Assembly: GCA_028583605.1 (NCBI GenBank)
Contig: CM053326.1
Location: 5,086,104-5,150,103, forward strand
Length of the DNA stretch: 64,000 nucleotides
Origin: Dastarcus helophoroides
Taxonomy: Eukaryota > Arthropoda > Insecta > Coleoptera > Bothrideridae
Reading direction: 5' to 3'
This document shows positions 54,291-64,000 of the stretch, in pieces. The stretch's first letter is position 1; the number at the start of each line of letters is the position of its first letter. A model generated the notes under the pieces. It was not told the origin of the DNA and searched no databases. It saw only the letters and a program-made list of their open reading frames with translations. Made by a program: the position numbers and the translations under genes.

Positions 54291-55274
54291 TAAAACGAAA
54301 TGTACTATAGTATAATTTTCATGGAAATAAAGCCTGCATAAATTACACAGACTTTTAGAGGTATTTTGTCTTTAAATCCTTAGAGTAAGTTCACTAAATA
54401 AGATGCTAATTGCCGAACAAAACAACCGCTGTAACTGGTCATATATTGGAATTGCAATATGATGACGAATGTTTTTTTGTACAATGCTATGGCATAAGGT
54501 ATATTTAGGTTAGGAATAGTTTTTTGAGACAAAAGTAGACATTTAGGTGTTGAACTTAAAGAACAACTTTATGCTTTTCTGCGAAAATTTAACTATAAAC
54601 TATAAAACCAATTGCCGTGGTTTAATTTTGGTTTTATCAACGATTTGTAAATATTCTTTTATACTAAATAGTTTGACATTAAATTGTAAGTTTTGTGTTG
54701 CAGCCTTGTTATATTATGTTGCTTGATATTATACTTATCTAGACAGTTTCATCCGTTTAAGACTGGAGAGTTTGAAAATATATAGGGAAAGCAATTTCCT
54801 TTTCGAAGGATTATCTAGTTCCTTTATTCTTTTGACTGCGTATTGTGGAAATTGACAAGTGTTTTAGAGAATTTCGGGTTAAGGGGCGGCCAGAGAAACA
54901 TTTACTCTACATTGAGATTCGGCAGCATCAAGTGTTGACGCATAGCAAAATGTGAGAATGACGGAGCGTGAGGCGAGTAGCGAGAGATAAGGAGGGTTCC
55001 AAAATGGCCTGGTCCACCGCAAATAGTAAAGGAAACAAGGATACAGATTACAGATACCCGCCTGCTTATTGCCCCCGTTTACAGTGCCAGCAATTACTGC
55101 TAAATCCTGTTCGCACTCTCTCATTAGCTATTTATCAAATATATTAGTAGTCTAATCCCTATTGCCCATTGTTCCTTTCCGCTTCTAGTATATTCCGTTT
55201 GCATATTATCATTTTACCAATCTAAGAAACCTTTGAATTTATACATAATAAATAAAAAAGCTTTATGAATAAAA
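54291..55274. other. No supported gene
   Basis: Mostly AT-rich. A less AT-rich patch at about 54885-55125 has no recognised motif. The 81-codon minus ORF there is not supported by anything else. Confidence 0.4.
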
Positions 55275-55400
55275 GAAATACTTTTTTCGGACTGGACCGT
55301 ATCGAAGAGCTACTAAAAGTGTTCGCCGCTTCACCCACTATCGACGGCTTTTTTAGAAATAAGAAAATAATAAATCAAAATTGCAATGAATATCAGAAAA
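55275..55400. repeat. Second copy of the unclassified repeat at 46256
   Basis: GGACTGGACCGTATCGAAGA and CTACTAAAAGTGTTCGCCGC match the block at 46350-46420. No coding sequence recognised. Confidence 0.4.
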
Positions 55401-55545
55401 TTTTTAAAAACAATGAAAAAACCAAATTTAAAATAGCAGAGCATAGTATACAGCTTACCATATATCAGTATATACTAGAGACCTGCACTATGGCATCGTC
55501 CGATTATAGTTACAAGAACTCGTTTGATGAGTACAACGATGCCGA

Positions 55546-55601
55546 TTATAGTAATCGTGACGTCATGAGACGAGTATGAGTAATAATCGGCATCGCGTCT
55601 G
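55546..55601. repeat. Hairpin with GATGCCGATTAT arms
   Basis: CGATGCCGATTATAGTAATC is followed by a short loop region and the inverse ATAATCGGCATCG. A third half-copy, AATCGGCATCGC, follows at about 55609. Confidence 0.6.
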
Positions 55602-55671
55602 ATTATTTAATCGGCATCGCTTGGAGAAACAGAGAGGCGCGTAATTTTGAAATATATTTTTATGTTTATAT

Positions 55672-56052
55672 TGTTACGTGCGTTATCGGTTCGAATTGAT
55701 ACACGTGATGGATTATTTCCACTTTATTACTGAACTCAACTTTGATCACCACAATTGAAAATTAACTCACTTATTATTGACTTCTACCTTCTACTACCTC
55801 AATAATTACACTGATTTAAACTGACTGACTCGAGGGAAAGCTGACCGCCTTTTTATAGTTTTGGCCGTCGGCTTCTAGAACTTTTCGGCAGATAAGGCTT
55901 ATCGTTTGCCGAAATGTCTGGAATGCTTATCTGCCATTTGTTTTCTTATCGCGGCGCTTTCCCCTTATCAGATTCTTCTAGAAACTTTTTTTATTTACTA
56001 AATTCTACAATTCTATTCTAAATCCTATTTCATCTATTTACATTGGGTTACG
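55672..56052 (-). mobile_element. Solo LTR, family member E
   Basis: It starts TGTTACGTGCGTTATCGGTT and ends TTTACATTGGGTTACG. All internal landmarks are kept in order: CTGAACTCAAC, GACTGACTCGAGGGAAAGC, TATAG (inverted TATA box), TTCTAGAAC, GGCAGATAAGGCTTATCG, GCTTATCTGCC and CTTCTAGAAAC. No clear target duplication was found. Confidence 0.75.
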
Positions 56053-56199
56053 TTGGAAACAGCTCTAACGATTCCGATTAAACTTTCTAACACGAGGTTC
56101 TTTGAACCAACAAAGCAATCTGGATAGGTCCCGTTTGGATTGCAATTCTAGATCATCAATTTTTTTACATTTTATAGTTTTGCTAGTTAATATTTTATC

Positions 56200-59100
56200 C
56201 GATCCCACTCATTAATGCCGCTACCACTTCTTTCGTTAACGTGTTATATGAATAGATTTTTTTTTCAATTTCGATATTTTTGGAAAATTTCTATATTTTT
56301 GTCTGACATTTTAGCTTGTTTAATTTCGTTTTTTTTTTCAACATTTTCCTATATTATTTTGAAAACACTATTAAAAATTTCTACTTCAATCCTTCGACTT
56401 CTTTCATGTCTTATTGAAAAATTTGCCTTGTGAGAATTTTGATTTTTTTTTTAAATTCCAATTTTTCAAACTTTTTGACTTTTTGTGATATTGATGTCGA
56501 ATTTTTTAAATGCTTAAATTTTTCTCAAAATATCGTTTTTTATTTCACAATTACGACTTTTTTTAATTAAAATTTCGATATTTTTAAAAATATTGTTTTT
56601 TTTGTAAATGGTTGGTTTTTGAAGATTTTAACTTTATCAAGAATTTGGACATTTTTCTAAATTTTAAACTAAAATTTTTGAAAATAAATATTTCGGAAAA
56701 ATCGGAAATACCAAAACATTTTCGACTTTTCCGGTAACTCATTTTTTTTCAGAATATTGATATTATTCCAAAATTTTTATTTCCTTTTCACAAAATTAGA
56801 CTTTTGGTCCAAATTTTGCCCCTCTTATAAGACTCAACTTTTTCTCATATTTTCGACATTTTTCATAATTTCGCTTTTTTTATAAGTTTAGACTTTTTTG
56901 AAAATTCGTACTTTTTTAAAGTATAGATTTTTTTTGAAAATTTCGACTTTTTAATGTATGAATTTTCTTCGAAAATCTTTTTTTTGGAAAATTATTTTTT
57001 TTACCACTCACAATTTTTCCAAAAATTTCTAGTTTTTTGAAACTTTCAACTTTTCAAAGTTTAAATTTATTTCTAAAATTTAGCCTTTTAAAATTTTGAC
57101 CTTTTCCACTTTTTAAAAATTTGTACTTTTTTAAAAATGTAGAATTTTTAAAAGCTGATCTGTTTTAAAAATGTCAGTTTTTAAATTTTGGATTTTTTCA
57201 AAATTTCCCCTTTTTTAAAATTTGAAATTTTTTTAAAATTGTAACTTTTTGAACATTTTGAATCTTAAAATTTTCTAGTATTTTTTAAATTTCAATTATT
57301 TTTCAAGTTTCGATTTTTACAAACTTGATTTATTTTGAAAATTTCGCTTTTTTTTTTTAAATTTGCACTTTTATTTAAGAATTTCGATTTTTCAAAACGT
57401 TACCTGTTTTTAAAATCTCGAATATTTTTGAAAATGTCCTTTTTGTAACTGTCGACTTTTTTGTAAAATTGTAATTTTTTTTGAAACTTGACTTTTAAAA
57501 AAATTTTCACCAATTTTTAACATTTTAATTTTTTGAAAATTTCGAGTGTTTAACTGTTATTTCAAAATTTTAACCTTTGTCTAAATATTAATTCCTTAAC
57601 ATTTCGTCCTTTTTTGAAAATTTCGATTTTTCTGACAATTTTGGCTTTTCCTCAATATTTAGACTTCGGCAATTTTGACTTTATTTAAAATTCGATTTAG
57701 TGAAACTCAAAAAATTTATCGAATTTCAACACTTGAAAATTTTGGAATTTTTTTTTTAATTTTTTTTTATCCCAAAAAAATTGAGTTTCCTGATGATTTT
57801 GTCTTTTCCTTAGTAAAGCAACTTTTTAAAAACTTGGAATTTTTAAAAAGTCGATTAAAAATTCTTCAATTTTTTTTAAATTTCAACATTTTTTAAACAT
57901 TTTGACTGAAATATTGATACTTCGAAATACTTCGACTTTATTTAAAATTCGATTTAGTGAAACTCAAAAAATTCATCGACTTTCAACTCTAGAAAATTTT
58001 TAGTTTTTTTTAGAATTTTTTTTATCCCAAAAATCGAGTTTTCTGATAATTTTGTCTTTTCTTTAGTAAAGTGACTTTTTTAAAAGGTCGATTGAAAATT
58101 CTTCAATTTTTTTTAATCTCAACATTTTTTAAAATTTTTTTTGAAAAATTTAGAATTTTCTTGAAAATTTCGTCATTTTTTCAAATATAGTCGAATTTTT
58201 TGGAGAGTTTCAAAATTTTTACATTTTTTGACCTTTTTGCAAATTTTAATTTTTTTTGGAAATTTTAACTTTCTATGAAGAGTTTACCATTTTTCAAAAT
58301 TTTAATTGTTTTAGAAAATTTTAATTGCAGAATTTTCGAATTTTTTTAAATTTCTACATTTTTTTGAAAATTTTGACTATTCGATTTATTTGTTTTAAAT
58401 TTGATTTTTAAAATTTCTTATTTTTTGAAAATCTAGACTTTTTTAAATGTCAACTTTTTCAAACTTTTCGATTTTTTTTTAAATTCCTGCTTTTTGAAAT
58501 TGGCTGTCAGATTTTCAATTCAATATTATTTTGAAAATCGTGACTACTTTTGAAATTTTACATGTGTACTTGTAACATATTCAAATGTCTCTTCCCTTAG
58601 ACAAATATCGAACTATTTATAAGGGGTTTTTCGAATTTTTGGTTATTACTCGAGGTTTTAATTTTTTTTATATTCTACTTTTTTCTCAAAATTACTTCAA
58701 AAAAGGTTCCAGAATTTTAATTTGTCTGGTAATTTTTTTTCTAAACTATTGATGTTATATTAAAATTGTATTTTTTTTGCACAAAATTCGACTATGTCAA
58801 AATTTGGACTCCTTTAAACACTTTCGATTTTCCTCATAATTTCCACTCTTTTCAAATTTTTATATTTTTTTTTTCAAAATTTTGACCTTTCAAGATTTGC
58901 AATTTTGGAAAAAAATTCCTTTTTTTTTAAATTTCGCCTTTTGTATACGTTTTGACTTTTCAAGGTTTAGATTTTTTTCCCAAATTTAATATTTTTTGAA
59001 AATTTCGACATATTTTTCAGGATTTGGATTTTTGGGCAAATTTTCCTTCTTTTTTTTAATTTCGATTTCGTTTACGTTTTGACCAACTTTTCCAAATATT

Positions 59101-59330
59101 TCTATTTTTTGGAAAATTTTGATTTTTCAAGGTTTCAAATTTCTTCTAAATTCAATCTTTTTAAAATCTTGGCGTTTTTAAAATTTTGACATTTTTGAAA
59201 AATTTCCACTCGTTGAAAAAAAAATGTGGAATTTTCGAAAACTAAACTGTTGTGATAGTGTCAATTCATTAAAATTTCGATTTTTTTCAAAATTTGAAAA
59301 AAAGAACACCAATTTGAACATCAGATTTCA
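56200..59330 (-). repeat. T-rich degenerate repeat block
   Basis: About 3 kb with a T-rich plus strand made of variations on GACTTTTTTGAAAATTTC, with spacing near 20 bp. It is the strand-inverse texture of the A-rich blocks. It includes a 257-bp tandem duplication (TTATTTAAAATTCGATTTAG at 57681 and 57938). No genes; the short F/I/L-rich ORFs are compositional. Confidence 0.6.
57670..58140. repeat. Tandem duplication, 257-bp offset
   Basis: TTATTTAAAATTCGATTTAG, TTTATCCCAAAAA, TTAGTAAAG and AAAATTCTTCAATTTTTTTT all recur at this offset, with moderate divergence. Confidence 0.7.
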
Positions 59331-59559
59331 CAATATGGACATTTCAAATTTTTTAATAAAATTACCTAAATGAATTTTAATAAATTTCCTACGATTAGTC
59401 AGGCATGCAATGCAAATCATGAAATATCTTGCACACGAGCGTAGGCAAGATTTTCTTCAATGGGGTGGTAACAACAATCATTCTGAAAAACTCATGGGCA
59501 AAAACGAAAATCTTCTGGCTTAGTAATCTATATTTTTACTTAAAAACTACAGGACTGGG

Positions 59560-61660
59560 GACAGTCAGATTAAAGCCAAAATTTCGAAAAAAGCCCAATC
59601 TTAAGAAAAAACTTTTCGGAAAACTTTAAGAAATGCTGAACTTTCGAAAAAGTGGTAATGTAAAAAAGACGAAATTTCCAAAAGTAAATTTTTGTGAAAA
59701 AGTTGTAATTTCCTGGACAAGTCGAATTCAGGTAAAAAAATGCAATGTTTTAAAATAATTCTCTCAGAATTGTAATTTTATTTCAAGTTTGTCATATTTT
59801 TGAATTTTTTCATGAAATCTTTTTCTCAAAATTTCCTAAAAATATTTTTCTCAGATTGTTTAGCTTTCTATAAACATTTCGATGCAATTTGAAAAAAAAA
59901 ATGGGGAAACCTAAATCTTGAGAAAAAAATTAATTTTAAGTGGAAATGTTCCAGAAACAGACATAATTCGAATTTTAAGATAAAGGTCAAAATTTGGAGA
60001 ATAAGATGAATTTCGGACAAGTTGAAATTATAGGAAATCAAATAAAAAAAAGTCAGAAAAAACAAATTCTTCGAAAAAGATTCACAATTTTTGAAAATTA
60101 CGATGCAATTTCCAGAAAAACTATTTACCTTTCTAGAAAATATTCCAAATCTTCAAGAGAAGGTCCAATTTTAAAAAGAAATTGGAAAAGGTTGAAATTT
60201 TCATTACATCACATTGAAAATAAAAACCTAACCTTTCTCAAAAACTCGAGAAATGTCCGAAATTCAAAATTTTTAAAAGTCTAATTTTGTGAAAAGACGC
60301 AATTTTCAAAAAAGTTCGACTTTGAGAAAGAAAAATCGCAATTTTTAAAAAGGTTGTTCTCAAAATTTAAAATTGAGTAAATATGTTTAATTTACAAGAA
60401 ATTTTTTCTCGAAAGCCCCAAAAATATTTTTCGCGACATTTTTATTAATATTTTGATCTAATTTACAGAGAAAAGTAAACATTTTTAAAACTATAAAGCC
60501 TGTTGATCTTAAAGTTGTAATTTAATAAAAAAGAAATAATATTCAAGAATATAACAAGATTTTGAACTAAATAAACCATTTTTGAAAAAGTCCAAAAAGC
60601 AAAATTTTGAAAAAAAAATCGAAATTTCTAAGTGGACAAATTTTGAGGAACAGACAAATTTTAGGTAAAAGTCTATTTTAGAAAAATTCAAGATGTTGAA
60701 AAAAAGATGAATTTACCAAGAAAAAAAATTAAAGAAATATTAAATATCGGATACTAATATAAAAATCAAAATTTCCTGAAAAAGATAAAATTTAGGAAAC
60801 CAGTCACAATTTCCAAAAAAATTCAGAATCTAAAAAAAATGTTCAGCTAAATGTTCAGAAAATATCGGAATTTGGAAAAAAAGCGAAATTTCGAGAGAAA
60901 CTTTGAAATGGACAAAACAATGTCCAAAGAAATTCAGATTTTTAAAACAAAGTCGAATTTTTAAAAAAAAGTCAAAATCCCGAGAAAAAGACGATAATGC
61001 GAGAGAACTTTTGCAAAAAAGATCTAAATTTTGAAAAAAATTGTCCAATTTTAGTTGAATTTGGAAATTTCTCAAAAAGAACAGATTTTATCGAAACTCG
61101 GACAAAATTTAAGCACAAAATCGAATACTTCTTTTCTCTGGACTCCTCGAGTCAGAGAAAGACAGGCCTTGCCTCAACGGGAGTCAGAAAATGTCAAATA
61201 TTGTGATAACACATTGAAATTTTGACAAACAAGTTGAAACTTCCAGAAATGTGGATTAAAAAAGGGCTGCAATTTACAAAGAAATTGGTATCCTTTAATA
61301 AAAATTGTAAATATCCAAAAAATATACTTTTTTGTCAGAAGATCAATCATATTTCGAGGAAAAGGCAAATTTTAATAAACATGTTGAAATTTTCAGAATC
61401 GGGAAAAGTTGAAATTTCCTGAAAAAAGTCGTCGAATTTTGAGTAGTAGCGAAATTTCAGAAAAAGAAAACGAGGAACTTTTAAATTCGAAATTTTGACA
61501 GTCATGTTTGATAAAGAAGTCGAATTTTATGAATAAATGCAAAATTTCAAAAAAAAAGACAAATTTTGTAAAAAAATATACGAAATTTGAGAGAAAGGAA
61601 GAAATTTCGAAAAAATATTTCAAGGAAAGGATGAGTTCTAAAAAACTGGAAAGTCCCATA
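59560..61660 (+). repeat. A-rich degenerate repeat block
   Basis: Strand bias flips here relative to 56200-59330: the plus strand is A-rich with AAAAAGTCGAAATTT-type motifs. A non-repetitive gap at about 59340-59560 separates the two blocks. No genes. Confidence 0.55.
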
Positions 61661-61689
61661 ATTGAATACATATAAATTTTTAGTTTGCT

Positions 61690-61801
61690 GCATTAACCAG
61701 GGGGTACAAGGGCCCCAGCATTCATATTTTTGTCACATGCGACCCACGCAACATTTTTACCCTTGTAATTGGCCCGCTGTAAAAAAGGTTGTTCATCCCT
61801 G
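61690..61801. mobile_element. Decayed hAT-type end
   Basis: AATTGGCCCGCTGTAAAAAA is followed by GGTTGTTCATCCCTG at the right edge. Inverted, this starts CAGGGATGAACAACC, which fits a hAT terminus. The left partner is unclear (perhaps CCAGGGGGTACAAGG near 61699). Confidence 0.4.
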
Positions 61802-64000
61802 ATCTAATGTATATGCGTGCAAAAGTCACATTTTTTAGGAATAAAGACACTTTTAAAAGAAACTGATAAACGGACCGTGTATTAGCTGTGAGAATTTCTT
61901 TTGCAACAAATAAATATTTATAAATAAATATCTTTAAGTTGTATAAACTTAGTTGGCAATTCCAAGTTCTTTCAAGAATGTACATTGCGAAACAGGAAAT
62001 ACTGCGTAATTAAAATAAAGAAAAAACTAGGAATATGAATTTTATATTAAACGAAGGACTCTAGTTCCCCTTTTGGCAAAGTTTTAATTAAAGGAAAACC
62101 TTTTGATGTCGTGGATAATTAATATTTCTAACTATTGAATATTTGAAATTTGCATTTAAGGCAAATCTTTTAGAACTGCACATCCAAAGAAATAACTTTC
62201 CAAGTCTAAATAATTAAGGTTGGAAATATATAATAAATCTTCTAAACTATCATACAGTCCTTTAATAATGAAAGCAACAAAATTAATGTAATCCTAACCA
62301 CGTATTATTGTTAAAAACGCCAAGAACCAATAAAATGTATCGGCGTTGAACATTTAAAAATTTTTGCTTCAGTGTGTGTGACCAATGCAATGCTCAAATT
62401 TTTAACAGAAAGTTGAGAAATGTGTAGATTTCACGCATATTGAGCTATTATTAGTACGTAAAGCCCGTGAAGCTCCTACAATTTTTTAATAAACGTATTT
62501 ATGGCATACAAATGGACAAGCTTGTTTGTGTTTGTATCTAGTTTTTACAAGTTAAGAGTTATTTAAATTTAAAAAAAAAATAAAATAAAATACGCACCTC
62601 TCATTGAAGTTGTTGGAAATTAATTTCTTAATGGTAATGAAAAACACTTAGATAAACTTTATAGCATCCTGGATAGTGAGTATGTTTTTATTAATTTTGT
62701 TGCATCAAAAAATAGTAAAGTTAATTAAAATTCACTTTGAAACGAACAGAGATGCTAACAAATTAAGTTTAGCAGCCTCTAAACTAATAGCCTATTTAAT
62801 TGATGGGTTCATGTTGTTGAAAAAATTTAATTAGTATGGTTAAAATTAGTCCATTGTAGTAAATTACTGTATCTTAAACAACATTTTTAAAGCTCATTTA
62901 AACCCTACATTCCTAAATGTAATCATCTTCCTTCTTATAAAATGCGTAACAGAGATAAAATTATAACAAAGACTATGAATTGAAGTAAGGTTCAAGAAAT
63001 CTAAGTTCAGATATAAAAGTGCTTGACAATTTTATTATGAATATAAAAGTGCGTCAATAGCACTTCTCTACTAATATCAATATGGATAACGAGCCCCTTA
63101 ATCCCCGAGCAAACGAGTATTATCTAGTCCATTGAAATCAATTTTTGACCGCTATAAACGATATAAAAGGCAATTTTTTTGAAATCTAATTTGAATTATG
63201 TAGAGTGACTAGACATTTGAGAATTAAACTACTAGCTGCAATTATTATTTTTGATGAATTCTATTAAATGTAATTAAACATGTTTTTAATCAGTTTTGAA
63301 GAAGAATTAAGTTGACCAACGTCTACAGCCGGATCCGCAGTTAGCAATTTTATTGTCGAAGGCAATACTAATTAGAGAGTGTCCATATGTCGACAGCTTT
63401 AACCGAACTGAAGCACGGAACTCAACTAGGATATGTGGATAAGTGTGAATTCACTGTTAAATAATCTGTAACAGTTTCATGTTTAATTTTGTATGTGATT
63501 TTTGATTGACGTAGCTGCAGTGTCTACAGTGAGAACTAGTCGAGGTACTTTTACTTATACTTCGTTATATACAAGAATTTTCATTTATTTATAGTGCGAC
63601 ATCGTTGGAAGACGTTGAAAATACTAATGTCTAACCTCTTTAATCCAATGATACAATAATATTAAAATTTATATCTCAGTTTTTATCCTTACTGCACAAT
63701 GTCGCATCTCTTTGGTGATTAAAGATGTGTTCATGTTAATATTTTGAATTCAGAAACTATGTGATTAACAAATGATGTCACAATATCATTCATTTTAAAA
63801 GAAGATAGAAGCAAATAATTATCATACCAATACGTGATTAAACTTTTTCTTCGAGGTAGGTACAGTTGCGCCAAAAATAAATATTTTCAAATTATAATTT
63901 AAACCTTTTTCGAGGTTGTCACTGCCTTCAGACGTCTTTGAGATCGCTAAGTACGAAAAAAAAAGAATGTGATAGCCCTCAGGAATTTGGAAAAACAAAA
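61802..64000. other. No supported gene
   Basis: AT-rich, less repetitive than the preceding block. ATATAAAAGTGC occurs twice about 31 bp apart near 63012-63050. I recognise no ORF, RNA gene or element. Confidence 0.45.

Noticed and set aside
54879..55124. 81-codon minus ORF in a GC-richer patch
   Set aside because: No domain, no codon evidence and no neighbours to support it.
56215..61671. Many 60-100 codon ORFs rich in F, I, L or K, N
   Set aside because: By-products of the T-rich and A-rich degenerate blocks.
1..64000. tRNA, rRNA and bacterial-type operon features
   Set aside because: None seen. The window is eukaryotic repeat-rich DNA.

Overview
This is a gene-poor, very AT-rich stretch of an animal genome, most likely an arthropod and probably an insect. 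The evidence is indirect: several mariner families, Jockey-type non-LTR elements, Penelope-type fragments, a pogo-like transposon with a PHD-type finger, and LTRs with a TATA box and an arthropod TCAGT initiator. I find no convincing single-copy host gene, no tRNA or rRNA gene and no CRISPR. Almost everything that can be named is a transposable element or a decayed copy of one, often nested inside another.

Layout. 0.47-3.63 kb: a Transib/RAG1-like DNA transposon. Its transposase is nearly intact on the minus strand, and its termini start with an RSS-like heptamer followed by 23 bp and an A-rich nonamer. 5.2-13.25 kb: one mariner of about 1.28 kb blown up to 8 kb by three insertions: a DD41D long-TIR transposon (5294-7527), a hAT-type element with an 8-bp target duplication (8267-12380, itself carrying a LINE tail, a solo LTR and a foldback), and a second solo LTR (12419-12800). 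14.3-15.6 kb: a deleted mariner and a Tigger/pogo-type MITE. 18.18-20.79 kb: a pogo-like transposon with a long transposase ORF. 20.9-24.5 kb: retroelement 3' ends and one unexplained ORF. 24.5-27.8 kb: A-rich degenerate repeats with two segmental tandem duplications. 27.9-30.15 kb: a second long-TIR element whose right TIR holds a 186-bp unit in triplicate. 31-33.8 kb: hairpins, a hAT MITE and a deleted mariner. 35-38 kb: a GIY-YIG fragment, and a solo LTR split by an 847-bp inverted-repeat MITE. 38-44 kb: two abutting Jockey-type LINE copies, one carrying a clean Penelope-type insertion. 44.4-46 kb: a third DD41D element. 48.2-49.9 kb: a second LINE family. 50-54.3 kb: two more mariners. 55.7-56.05 kb: a fifth solo LTR. 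56.2-61.7 kb: two large degenerate repeat blocks of opposite strand bias. 61.8-64 kb: unannotated AT-rich DNA.

How the parts relate. Each autonomous-type transposon encodes a transposase expected to act on its own terminal repeats. Only the Transib-like and pogo-like transposases look close to functional, and both are interrupted mainly at homopolymer runs. The small elements (MITEs, solo LTRs, LINE tails) have no coding capacity and would depend on proteins made elsewhere. Family assignments come from motif recognition, not from database searches.
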